10,482 bases of DNA from assembly GCA_900548535.1 (NCBI GenBank), contig URLG01000086.1:1-10482 (forward strand). Direction: 5' to 3'. The notes beneath the pieces are model-generated. The model was given only the letters and a program-made list of their open reading frames with translations. It was not told the DNA's origin and ran no database searches. The stretch is from Candidatus Segatella intestinihominis. Lineage in GTDB: Bacteria > Bacteroidota > Bacteroidia > Bacteroidales > Bacteroidaceae. How positions within the stretch are numbered: position 1 is the stretch's first letter; every line of letters begins with the position of its first letter. The translations under genes were made by a program, and so were the position numbers. This document shows positions 1-6,409 of this stretch, in pieces.

Positions 1-1807
1 TCTTATTGTTGAAGTTACGTCCCTGCTCGCAAAGGCTCTCGTCGAAGAGGATGTCATTGCCGGCTGGGGCAGAAAGCATCATACCCATACGTACGCCGTC
101 GGCACCAAACTTGTCGATGAGGTCGATAGGGTCTGGAGAGTTGCCGAGACTCTTGCTCATCTTTCTGCCGAGCTTATCACGAACGATACCTGTGAAGTAT
201 ACGTGCTTGAATGGCATCTTGCCACGATACTCGTAGCCTGCCATGATCATACGTGCCACCCAGAAGAAGATGATATCTGGACCTGTTACCAAGTCGCTGG
301 TTGGATAATAGTAGTTGATCTCCTCATTGTCTGGATGCTCGATGCCATCGAAGAGAGAGATAGGCCACAACCAAGAAGAGAACCATGTGTCGAGGCAGTC
401 GCTTTCCTGCTCCAAGTCCTCAGCTTTGATGTTGGCGTTCTTCTGCTGAGCCAACTTCAATGCCTCCTCAGCGGTCTCAGCTACTACGAAGTCCTGCTTG
501 CCATTGTTGTCGAAGTAGTAGGCAGGGATGCGATGACCCCACCAAAGCTGACGGCTGATACACCAGTCCTTGATGTTCTCCAACCAGTGGCGATAGGTGT
601 TCTTATACTTCTTAGGGTAGAACTCTATGTCATCATCCATTACTGGAGGAAGGGCGATGTCAGCGAAGTGCTGCATCTTGAGGAACCACTGTGTAGAGAG
701 CTTTGGCTCGATAGGCACATTGGTGCGCTCAGAGAATCCCACCTTATTATTATAGTCCTCAATCTTCTCCATCAAACCGGCGTTCTGGAGGTCGATGGCA
801 ATCTGCTTGCGCACGTCCATGCGGTCCTGACCTACGTACAAGCCACCAGCCTCGCTGATGGTACCGTTGTCATTGAAGATGTCGATGGTCTGAAGACCAT
901 GCTTCAAGCCGAGGGCGTGGTCGTTGATGTCGTGAGCAGGAGTTACTTTCAAACATCCTGTACCAAACTCGATGTCAACGTATGAGTCCTCGATAACAGG
1001 AATCTCACGGTTTACGAGAGGCACGATGACGTGCTTGCCCTTCAACCATGTGTTCTTCTTATCCTCTGGGTTGATGCACATGGCAGAGTCGCCCATGATA
1101 GTCTCAGGACGTGTGGTAGCTACTACGGCATAATATCCCTTGTCGTCCTTGTGCATCACGTTGCCTTCCTCTACCTGCTGGCAATCCTTCTCCACTACAT
1201 AGTACTTCAGATAGTAGAGCTTAGAGTGCTCATCCTTGTAGATTACCTCCTCGTCAGAGAGAGCGGTCTGAGCCTTAGGGTCCCAGTTTACCATACGCAC
1301 GCCACGATAGATGAGGCCCTTGTTGTAGAGGTCGCAGAATACGTGGATGACGGCACGAGAGCGAGTCTCGTCCATGGTGAATGAGGTGCGGTCCCAGTCG
1401 CAGCTAGCACCGAGTCGGCGCAACTGCTTGAGGATGATGCCTCCGTGCTCGTGTGTCCAGTCCCAAGCATGCTTGAGGAACTCCTCACGAGTCAAGTCTG
1501 TCTTCTTGATGCCCTGCTGAGCGAGGCGGTTTACCACCTTAGCCTCGGTAGCGATGCTGGCATGGTCGGTACCAGGTACCCAACAAGCGTTCTTGCCCTC
1601 CATTCGAGCACGGCGAACGAGAATATCCTGAATTGTATTGTTGAGCATGTGACCCATGTGGAGCACTCCGGTTACGTTAGGTGGAGGGATAACCACAGTA
1701 TAAGGTTCACGACCATCTGGCTTAGAGCTGAAAAGCTTGTTGTCGAGCCAGTACTGATACCATTTACTTTCCACTGCTTGTGGATCGTACTTACTTGCTA
1801 ATTCCAT
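1..1807 (-). CDS. valS: Valyl-tRNA synthetase, N-terminal ~602 residues (runs off the left edge)
   Basis: Class I aminoacyl-tRNA synthetase that charges tRNA-Val with valine in the cytoplasm. The frame is open from an ATG (complement of 1805-1807) to the window edge. It starts MELASKYDPQAVESKWYQYW, the usual ValRS N-terminus. The first catalytic signature follows PPPNVTGVL as HMGH at residues 50-53, and the second, KMSKS, is at 549-553 (bases 149-163). Between them lies the CP1 editing domain, marked by TTRPET at 231-236, which removes mischarged threonine in this family. Family members are about 870-900 residues, so roughly 270-290 C-terminal residues (anticodon-binding domain and coiled-coil arm) lie outside the window. 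The gene is divergent from mazG and has its own TAnnTTTG promoter at 1852-1859. No frameshift or missing motif was seen in the visible part. Identification is near certain. Confidence 0.97.
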   Translation of the reverse strand, partial: MELASKYDPQAVESKWYQYWLDNKLFSSKPDGREPYTVVIPPPNVTGVLHMGHMLNNTIQDILVRRARMEGKNACWVPGTDHASIATEAKVVNRLAQQGIKKTDLTREEFLKHAWDWTHEHGGIILKQLRRLGASCDWDRTSFTMDETRSRAVIHVFCDLYNKGLIYRGVRMVNWDPKAQTALSDEEVIYKDEHSKLYYLKYYVVEKDCQQVEEGNVMHKDDKGYYAVVATTRPETIMGDSAMCINPEDKKNTWLKGKHVIVPLVNREIPVIEDSYVDIEFGTGCLKVTPAHDINDHALGLKHGLQTIDIFNDNGTISEAGGLYVGQDRMDVRKQIAIDLQNAGLMEKIEDYNNKVGFSERTNVPIEPKLSTQWFLKMQHFADIALPPVMDDDIEFYPKKYKNTYRHWLENIKDWCISRQLWWGHRIPAYYFDNNGKQDFVVAETAEEALKLAQQKNANIKAEDLEQESDCLDTWFSSWLWPISLFDGIEHPDNEEINYYYPTSDLVTGPDIIFFWVARMIMAGYEYRGKMPFKHVYFTGIVRDKLGRKMSKSLGNSPDPIDLIDKFGADGVRMGMMLSAPAGNDILFDESLCEQGRNFNNK

Positions 1808-1851
1808 TGTCAATATATCTTTATTTATTCTTTTTCTTTAAAAAATCGGTG

Positions 1852-1859
1852 CAAAGTTA
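1852..1859 (-). promoter_or_regulatory. valS promoter, -7 element
   Basis: The minus strand reads TAACTTTG, a full match to the Bacteroidota sigma-ABfr -7 consensus TAnnTTTG. It lies 45 bases upstream of the valS ATG, which would give an A/T-rich leader of about 40 nt. No TTTG -33 box is present at the usual 19-21 nt spacing; the nearest TTTG is only 12 nt upstream, inside a palindrome shared with the mazG promoter. Confidence 0.65.
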
Positions 1860-1881
1860 CTAATTTTTGCGCAAAAACTAT

Positions 1882-1889
1882 TATCTTTG
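1882..1889 (+). promoter_or_regulatory. mazG promoter, -7 element
   Basis: TATCTTTG matches the Bacteroidota -7 consensus TAnnTTTG. The mazG ATG begins 18 bases after its last base, so the transcript would have a very short A/T-rich leader of roughly 12-15 nt without a Shine-Dalgarno site. A canonical -33 TTTG is not seen at normal spacing; positions 1859-1862, where it would fall, overlap the opposing valS -7 box. Confidence 0.6.
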
Positions 1890-1907
1890 CAGAAAAATAT
1901 TTTAAAT

Positions 1908-2819
1908 ATGCATACAAAAGAAGAAAAACTAGCAGCGTTTAGTAGATTGCTCGATGTGCAAGACCGTCTGCGCATCCAGTGTCCATGGGATAAAAAGCAG
2001 ACCTTCGAGAGCCTTCGCCCTAACACGATAGAGGAGACTTTCGAGCTCTGCGATGCCCTGATGAAACGTGACTACAAGGATATTAAAAAAGAGCTGGGTG
2101 ATGTCTTGGAGCACGTGATGTTCTATAGCATCATCGGCAGAGAGGACGGCGAATTTGACATCTGTGATGTTTGCAATCAGGAGGCCGACAAGCTGATGTT
2201 CCGTCATCCTTTCATCAATTGGAAGGAAGAGGGCAAGTGGACCGTCTCTAATCCAGATATGTATATCAATGACGAAGGGCAGGTGGTGTATAAGGAGTCT
2301 GAAGTTAGGAGTGAGGAGTTAGGAGTTGATAGCAAACCCAATTCTGCCGCTGCCGTAGAGAAAACCTGGGAGCAAATTAAGCAGCAGGAGAAGGATGGCA
2401 ATGAGCGTGTGCTCAGTGGCGTGCCTAATGCGCTGCCTTCGCTCATCAAGGCTTATCGCATACAGGACAAGGCTCGCAATGTGGGCTTCGATTGGAAGGA
2501 AAAGGAAGATGTATGGGACAAGGTGCAGGAAGAACTGGAAGAACTCAAGGTGGAGCTGGCCAAGGAAGACAAGGAAAACTCTACCAAGGAACTGGGCGAT
2601 TTCCTTTTCTCTGTGATCAATGCCGCTCGCCTCTATAAGCTCAATCCTGACAATGCGCTGGAGATGACCAACCAGAAGTTTATCCGCCGATTCAATTATG
2701 TGGAAGATCATTCCTTGAAGCAGGGTAAGAATCTGAAAGACATGAGCTTGGAAGAAATGGATAAACTATGGGATGAAGCCAAGCAGGAGGAACGAAAGTC
2801 TGAAAACAAAACCGAATAA
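1908..2819 (+). CDS. mazG: MazG nucleoside triphosphate pyrophosphohydrolase (two MazG domains, 303 aa)
   Basis: All-alpha NTP pyrophosphohydrolase that hydrolyses NTPs or dNTPs to the monophosphate and PPi, cleaning the nucleotide pool in the cytoplasm. The N-terminus carries the family signature CPWDKKQTFESLRPNTIEE (residues 25-43). The metal-binding pattern EExxE...ExxD occurs twice: E42-E46 with E62/D65, and E208-E212 with E228/D231, matching the duplicated fold of E. coli MazG. RHPFI (99-103) and WEQIK (154-157) flank the inter-domain linker. The protein is about 40 residues longer than E. coli MazG (263 aa), mainly because this linker is enlarged; it includes an in-frame 7-bp tandem repeat at 2303-2327. 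I chose the ATG at 1908 because an upstream in-frame TTG at 1887 lies inside the promoter -7 box. It heads a likely operon with the lipoprotein gene and rnz. Confidence 0.95.
   Translation: MHTKEEKLAAFSRLLDVQDRLRIQCPWDKKQTFESLRPNTIEETFELCDALMKRDYKDIKKELGDVLEHVMFYSIIGREDGEFDICDVCNQEADKLMFRHPFINWKEEGKWTVSNPDMYINDEGQVVYKESEVRSEELGVDSKPNSAAAVEKTWEQIKQQEKDGNERVLSGVPNALPSLIKAYRIQDKARNVGFDWKEKEDVWDKVQEELEELKVELAKEDKENSTKELGDFLFSVINAARLYKLNPDNALEMTNQKFIRRFNYVEDHSLKQGKNLKDMSLEEMDKLWDEAKQEERKSENKTE
2303..2327 (+). repeat. Heptanucleotide tandem repeat inside mazG
   Basis: Three full copies plus four bases of a 7-bp unit: AGTTAGG, AGTGAGG, AGTTAGG, AGTT. The repeat sits in frame in the linker between the two MazG domains and encodes residues 133-140 (VRSEELGV). 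Three units equal 21 bp, so a change by three units keeps the frame, whereas a change by one or two would break the second domain. Similar GTTAGGA-type heptamers occur, as far as I recall, mainly between genes in Bacteroidota, so a copy inside a coding region is unusual. Confidence 0.7.
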
Positions 2820-2824
2820 TAACG

Positions 2825-2830
2825 AAGGAG
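2825..2830 (+). promoter_or_regulatory. Shine-Dalgarno site for the lipoprotein gene
   Basis: AAGGAG lies 8 nt before the ATG at 2839, in the 19-bp gap after the mazG stop. It supports that start and stands out because most genes here have no clear Shine-Dalgarno sequence. It fits translation as an internal cistron of the mazG transcript. Confidence 0.6.
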
Positions 2831-2838
2831 ACTGAACA

Positions 2839-3396
2839 ATGAAAAAGTTAGTTTATATGGCTATGGCATTGGTGATGCTGATAGCTGCCAATGGTTGTAA
2901 GAACAAGAGTAATACTCCGGTGATCAGTGCCAATGACTCCACCGCACTCAGCGATGAGAATGATAGCACCATCTATGGAGTGTGTGGAGAGGGTACTTCG
3001 ATGCACAGCTTGGAGCTGGTTTCTGATGATGGAGATACGCTTTCTGTATTCATCGACGATGAAAATCCTGACATCGTGCAGGGTGGCTTGTTGGCTGGTG
3101 ACCGCATCGCTCTCTTGGGCTATAAGTCGCAAGATGGTGAGATGATGGCTCAGAAAATCATCAATCTCACCTCGCTCTTGGGCAAGTGGACCTCACTCGA
3201 CAAAAACTTCGACCTCTTGGAGGGTGGAGAAGTGAAGAACAATGTCAAGGCTGAAACCAATCCTTGGACCACATGGAAGATTCTGAACGGCAAGCTCTTG
3301 CTGAATAAGGATACTTTCGATATCGACAAGTTGGGCTCTGACAGCCTGATGCTTGAGAACCATCAAGGCATCTATGTCTTCAAACGCCAGGAGTAG
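2839..3396 (+). CDS. Small lipoprotein with a C-terminal lipocalin-like segment, function unknown (185 aa)
   Basis: Residues 1-19 form a type II signal peptide: KK at 2-3, a hydrophobic stretch 4-17, and the lipobox-like ANGC with the acylated cysteine at C20. After the cysteine comes a polar, Asp/Ser-rich tether (about 21-45). There is no acidic cluster directly after C20, so I see no clear surface-export signal, and a periplasm-facing anchor is more likely. Residues 46-110 look like short beta-strands (hydrophobic/charged alternation, several Gly-Asp turns). From GKW (115-117) to the end the pattern resembles the lipocalin-like domains of Bacteroidota lipoproteins, with a closing strand GIYVFKRQE. 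No catalytic motif was seen. It lies 19 bp after mazG and 32 bp before rnz, so it is probably co-transcribed. Ligand and role are unknown; the lipocalin resemblance is by eye. Confidence 0.85.
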   Translation: MKKLVYMAMALVMLIAANGCKNKSNTPVISANDSTALSDENDSTIYGVCGEGTSMHSLELVSDDGDTLSVFIDDENPDIVQGGLLAGDRIALLGYKSQDGEMMAQKIINLTSLLGKWTSLDKNFDLLEGGEVKNNVKAETNPWTTWKILNGKLLLNKDTFDIDKLGSDSLMLENHQGIYVFKRQE

Positions 3397-3428
3397 AAAA
3401 TACGATCTTTGGAAAGAAATCTCATTGT

Positions 3429-4373
3429 ATGGAACCATTTAAAGTACATATCTTAGGGTGTGGCAGTGCGCTGCCCACCCAAAAGCATAGTGCTTCTGCG
3501 CAGCTGATAGAGATGCGTGGCAAGTGCTTTTTGATGGATTGTGGAGAGGGAGTGCAGTTGCAGTTCCGTCGCACTCGTGTCCACTTTGCCAAGGTAAATG
3601 CCATCTTCATCAGTCATCTGCATGGTGATCATTGCTTTGGCTTGCTAGGCTTGCTGTCTACCTTCGGCTTGTTAGGTCGAACGAGTAAACTAAAAGTCTT
3701 TGCTCCAAAGGATTATGAAGATTTGTTCAAGCAACAGGTTGATTTCTTTATGCAGACTATTGAGTATGAGATAGAGTTTGTGCCTGTGGATACGGAGCAG
3801 CAGAAAGTGGTGTATGAAGACCATTCTGTCACTGTGGAGACGGTGCCTTTGCGCCATCGACTGCCATGCTGTGGCTATATCTTCCGTGAAAAGCCCACCT
3901 TGCCTCACATCCGCCGTGATATGATAGACTATTATGGCATTCCAATCAGTCAAATCAACAATATCAAGAATGGTGCCGACTGGACTACGGAAGAGGGGGA
4001 TTTGATACCTAATAGTCGACTGGTGGAGCCAGCGGATCCTCCTCGCAGCTATGCATACTGTAGTGATACCTGCTATCTGCCCGATTTATATAAAAGGTTG
4101 AAGGATGTAACGGTGCTGTATCATGAGAGCACCTATACCTCGGAGCAGGAGGATAGGGCAAAGCTCTATTACCATAGCACGGCTCGCCAAGCTGCCCAAG
4201 TGGCTAAGGATGCTGGAGTGAAAACCTTGCTCTTGGGGCATTTCAGTGCAAGATATAAGGACGAAAGTGTGTTGCGCGATGAAGCCAGAGAGATATTCCC
4301 TAATAGTTTCCTGACGAAGGAAAGCAGGGTTTTTGACATCGAATCAAATGGAATTTTGACACCAAATAAATAA
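3429..4373 (+). CDS. rnz: Ribonuclease Z (tRNA 3' endonuclease, 314 aa)
   Basis: Zinc-dependent endonuclease of the metallo-beta-lactamase fold that cuts tRNA precursors after the discriminator base, creating the 3' end for CCA addition. The zinc motif HLHGDH is at residues 63-68, the same place as in B. subtilis RNase Z. Other expected ligands are visible: H143 in VPLRHRLPCCGY, D213 in YCSDT, and H271 in GHFSARY. The HSTA motif (249-252) typical of RNase Z is also present, and an exosite-like insertion follows GY at 149-150. The length of 314 fits the short (RNase Z-S) type at about 305-320 aa. The start is supported by the family N-terminus (ILGCGSALPT, residues 8-17). It is the last gene of the mazG cluster, followed after 8 bases by a terminator hairpin. 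All metal ligands are present, so it should be active. Confidence 0.97.
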   Translation: MEPFKVHILGCGSALPTQKHSASAQLIEMRGKCFLMDCGEGVQLQFRRTRVHFAKVNAIFISHLHGDHCFGLLGLLSTFGLLGRTSKLKVFAPKDYEDLFKQQVDFFMQTIEYEIEFVPVDTEQQKVVYEDHSVTVETVPLRHRLPCCGYIFREKPTLPHIRRDMIDYYGIPISQINNIKNGADWTTEEGDLIPNSRLVEPADPPRSYAYCSDTCYLPDLYKRLKDVTVLYHESTYTSEQEDRAKLYYHSTARQAAQVAKDAGVKTLLLGHFSARYKDESVLRDEAREIFPNSFLTKESRVFDIESNGILTPNK

Positions 4374-4381
4374 AAAAGTGG

Positions 4382-4416
4382 CCTTGCATCAAAAAAATAT
4401 GAATTTTGATGCAAGG
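4382..4416 (+). terminator. Rho-independent terminator after rnz
   Basis: A perfect 13-bp stem, CCTTGCATCAAAA (4382-4394) pairing with TTTTGATGCAAGG (4404-4416), with a 9-nt loop. It is followed by the U-rich run TTTCTTGTGTT. It begins 8 bases after the rnz stop codon and separates the mazG-rnz unit from the sigma-factor unit. Confidence 0.85.
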
Positions 4417-4434
4417 TTTCTTGTGTTATCTTGT
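4405..4434 (+). promoter_or_regulatory. Possible promoter of the ECF sigma operon
   Basis: TTTG (4405-4408) and TATCTTGT (4427-4434) are 18 nt apart and loosely resemble the -33 and -7 boxes of Bacteroidota promoters. The -7 box does not fully match TAnnTTTG. The -33 box lies inside the right arm of the rnz terminator. The gene could instead use an ECF-type (autoregulated) promoter that I cannot recognise, so this is a weak candidate. Confidence 0.25.
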
Positions 4435-4458
4435 TTAATCAGTAAAAGACAGTAGAAA

Positions 4459-5013
4459 TTGGAATCAGAAAAGGAACTTCTGGACGACATTCATGGCGGT
4501 AGTCAAGATGCCCTGCATCGGCTTTACGAACGCTATGTAGGATATGCCATGGCGATAGCGCTGAGGTATGTCCCTTTGCGCGATGATGCCGAGGATGTGG
4601 TGCAGGATAGTTTTGTGAAGATACTTTCTTCGATTTCTCGTTTCCAGTATCGAGACGAAGGCTCGCTTAAGGGCTGGGTGATGCGCATCGTGGCCAATGA
4701 GGCAGTATCCTTTACGAGAAAGCAAAACAAGTTGACGTTTGTCGACGAGGTGCCGGATGAGGTGGAGGAGGCAGGGCCTGATGTGGAACGAGTGCCGCCC
4801 CAAGTGCTGACCCAGTTGATTGGCGAATTGCCCGAGGGCTATAGGCTGGTGCTCAATATGTATGTCTTTGAACAATTGAGCCATAAGGAGATAGCAGAGC
4901 GGCTCGGCATCAAGGAGAGCTCCTCCGCTTCGCAATACCTCAGGGCAAAAAAGTTGTTGGCTAGAAAGATAAACGAATATATTAATAATCAAGATAATAA
5001 AGAATATGAGTAA
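4459..5013 (+). CDS. ECF-type sigma-70 family RNA polymerase sigma factor (184 aa)
   Basis: Alternative sigma factor that directs RNA polymerase to its own promoters, probably in response to an envelope signal. Region 2 spans about residues 15-90: DALHRLYERY, then the core-binding DDAEDVVQDSFVKIL at 42-56 and the -10 recognition and melting part with W73 and R76. An acidic linker (95-112) follows. Region 4 spans about 115-172, with a helix-turn-helix around LSHKEIAERLGIKESSSAS (140-158) and the closing helix YLRAKKLLARKI. There is no C-terminal extension. The start must be TTG at 4459: an in-frame TAG lies at 4453-4455 and the next in-frame ATG is at residue 31, inside region 2. The stop overlaps the start of the next gene by 8 bp, so the two are probably translationally coupled. 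This is not a FecI/FecR pair, since the next gene shows no FecR features. Regulon unknown. Confidence 0.93.
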   Translation: MESEKELLDDIHGGSQDALHRLYERYVGYAMAIALRYVPLRDDAEDVVQDSFVKILSSISRFQYRDEGSLKGWVMRIVANEAVSFTRKQNKLTFVDEVPDEVEEAGPDVERVPPQVLTQLIGELPEGYRLVLNMYVFEQLSHKEIAERLGIKESSSASQYLRAKKLLARKINEYINNQDNKEYE

Positions 5014-6304
5014 TAACGATTGGACTTCAAAACTACGAGAGCAGATGGCAGACTATCAAGAGCCTGTCAAGGACGACTTGTGGATGGAAATCTCACAATC
5101 GTTACATGCTCAGTCTGTCCAAAAGGCTCGCATCGTGAAGTTGCGTCGCTGGTCGGCTGCTGCGGCTGCCGTAGCATTGTTGGGAGTGGGAGGTAGCTAT
5201 GTATATCTGCATCAGGATGCTGAGGTGGGTGGTGTGCCTGCTAAGAGTGCGCCAGTAATGGCACAAGGCTCTCCTATATCAGAGAAGTCTTCTGGCTCTT
5301 CTGCTTCTGCTGCTCCTGCCTCTTCTATATTGGCGGTAGCTTCAGGCTTGAAATCATCGGTAGTTTCAGCTTTGAGTTCTTTAGGGGCTTCTTCTGCTTC
5401 GTATTCGGGAGAAACTTCTGGAGCTGCTTCTGGAGCTGCTTCTGATCCAACTATGCTTGCGCTTGCTGGGGAACCAGCTGTTGCCTCTGCCTCGGAACTC
5501 GTATCTGTGGATGAAGCGCCAGTTTGCACCACTGAGCAATCGGCGACTACGGTGCTGCCGGCTGCTCCCGTGCGCAAAGCTCTGGAAATGAGGACCGCTA
5601 ACGTATATGATGCGGAATTTGTGAATAAGGCAGCGAAGTCGGCTGATTGGAATGTGAAACTCTATGCAGAGAACGGCTTGATGATGGGAAATAGCTCTCC
5701 TGGCAGTTCGCCTGTTGTGATGGGAACATACGAGGATGCTTCGGGCAATCTGAATTATACCAGTTTTGCATCAGCTCCTTATCTGTCGCAGCTCAAGATA
5801 GTTAATAAGCCTAAGGCTAAGCATCATGCGCCTATCTCGGTGGGAGCGCAAGTCGGAGTGCATCTGGCTGAGCGGCTTACGCTTTCTACGGGTGTGGTAT
5901 ATACGCGTACATCTTCTGATTTCGCTACCTCCGAAGTTGCGGGATATGACACCAAGCAAGTGCTTCATTACGTAGGTGTGCCTCTTGGCATCAATTATGA
6001 GGTATGGGGAACCAAGAATCTGCATACTTATGTGATGCTGGGTGGCGAGGCTGACTTTAATGTCAAGAACCATACCGAAGTGGAAGGCGTGACATTGGAT
6101 CAGGATGAAGTGAAGAAGGATAGGGCTCAGTTCTCGGGCAAGGCTTCTGTGGGTGTGCAGTATGATGTGGTACCACAGGTGGGATTCTATGTGGAGCCTG
6201 GAGCCAAGTATTACTTTGATAATGGGAGCGATATTGAGAATACGTTTAAGGACAAGAAGTGGAACTTCAATCTCCAGTTCGGTCTGCGTATCAATATCAA
6301 GTAG
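5006..6304 (+). CDS. Putative anti-sigma/outer-membrane beta-barrel fusion protein (432 aa)
   Basis: Order of parts: a cytoplasmic-looking N-terminus with short amphipathic helices (residues 5-38, including DDLWMEISQSL); a basic patch (K40, R42, K45, R47, R48); one hydrophobic helix (about 49-67); an Ala/Ser/Gly/Pro-rich linker (about 72-190); a mixed region with an NxxLNYTSF-type strand (190-272); and a C-terminal domain (276-432) of alternating hydrophobic strands. Its HYVGVPLGINY (321-331) resembles the PorT/OMP_b-brl_2 family, and the last strand is WNFNLQFGLRINIK. About 155 residues could make an eight-strand barrel. No zinc HxxxCxxC anti-sigma motif and no classical cleaved signal peptide are seen; the basic patch predicts N-inside. 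Position directly after, and overlapping, an ECF sigma gene suggests that it binds or controls that sigma factor. Pipelines probably call it 'outer membrane beta-barrel protein' or 'porin family protein'. The anti-sigma role is inferred. Confidence 0.8.
   Translation: MSNNDWTSKLREQMADYQEPVKDDLWMEISQSLHAQSVQKARIVKLRRWSAAAAAVALLGVGGSYVYLHQDAEVGGVPAKSAPVMAQGSPISEKSSGSSASAAPASSILAVASGLKSSVVSALSSLGASSASYSGETSGAASGAASDPTMLALAGEPAVASASELVSVDEAPVCTTEQSATTVLPAAPVRKALEMRTANVYDAEFVNKAAKSADWNVKLYAENGLMMGNSSPGSSPVVMGTYEDASGNLNYTSFASAPYLSQLKIVNKPKAKHHAPISVGAQVGVHLAERLTLSTGVVYTRTSSDFATSEVAGYDTKQVLHYVGVPLGINYEVWGTKNLHTYVMLGGEADFNVKNHTEVEGVTLDQDEVKKDRAQFSGKASVGVQYDVVPQVGFYVEPGAKYYFDNGSDIENTFKDKKWNFNLQFGLRINIK
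5416..5439 (+). repeat. 12-bp direct repeat in the Ala/Ser linker
   Basis: TTCTGGAGCTGC occurs twice back to back (5416-5427 and 5428-5439), followed by a partial third copy TTCTG. It encodes SGAA-SGAA-S at residues 138-146. The unit length is a multiple of three, so copy number can change without shifting the frame. The surrounding stretch (5290-5450) is also low complexity, dominated by GCT and TCT codons. Confidence 0.75.
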
Positions 6305-6329
6305 CATTATATATGAGAAAAAAAGAAAG

Positions 6330-6360
6330 AGGGCAACTCGCTGTTATGGCAAGTTGCCCT
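6330..6360. terminator. Bidirectional rho-independent terminator between convergent genes
   Basis: A 9-bp stem, AGGGCAACT (6330-6338) pairing with AGTTGCCCT (6352-6360), with a 13-nt loop. On the plus strand it is followed by TTGTTTGTCTT, 25 bases after the barrel-protein stop. On the minus strand the same stem is followed by CTTTCTTTTTTTC, after the flavoprotein stop at 6410. Both transcripts could therefore end here. Confidence 0.8.
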
Positions 6361-6409
6361 TTGTTTGTCTTATCTCTATTTCAAGAAAACAAATCTCTTG
6401 ATGGGAGGT

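Larger units (their letters stand above)
1852..1889. repeat. 38-bp imperfect inverted repeat spanning the valS/mazG divergent promoters
   Basis: The 19 bases 1852-1870 match the reverse complement of 1871-1889 at 16 of 19 positions. The core TTTTTGCGCAAAAA (1864-1877) is a perfect 14-bp palindrome. Its centre is 11 bases from one -7 element and 11 bases from the other, so each half carries the -7 box of one divergent gene. Part of the symmetry follows from having two outward-facing TAnnTTTG boxes, but the perfect core does not. It could be an operator for a dimeric regulator, or simply a shared promoter region. Confidence 0.6.

Noticed and set aside
203..1801. Plus-strand open frames of 260, 117 and 118 codons
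   Set aside because: They lie antisense to valS, whose frame is continuous with all family motifs; the antisense translations show no domain pattern.
1887..1907. Upstream TTG start for mazG
   Set aside because: The TTG is part of the TATCTTTG promoter box, so it would not be in the transcript; ATG at 1908 gives the family N-terminus.
3404..3411. GATCTTTG as a possible -7 box for rnz
   Set aside because: First base mismatches TAnnTTTG and no -33 box is present; the 32-bp gap fits co-transcription better.
5212..5577. Minus-strand open frame of 121 codons rich in Ala, Glu and Thr
   Set aside because: It is the reverse complement of the low-complexity Ala/Ser linker; its composition is explained by that repeat.
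5006..6304. FecR-type anti-sigma factor in a TonB transducer system
   Set aside because: No FecR domain and no SusC/TonB-dependent receptor gene nearby; the C-terminus reads as a small beta-barrel instead.
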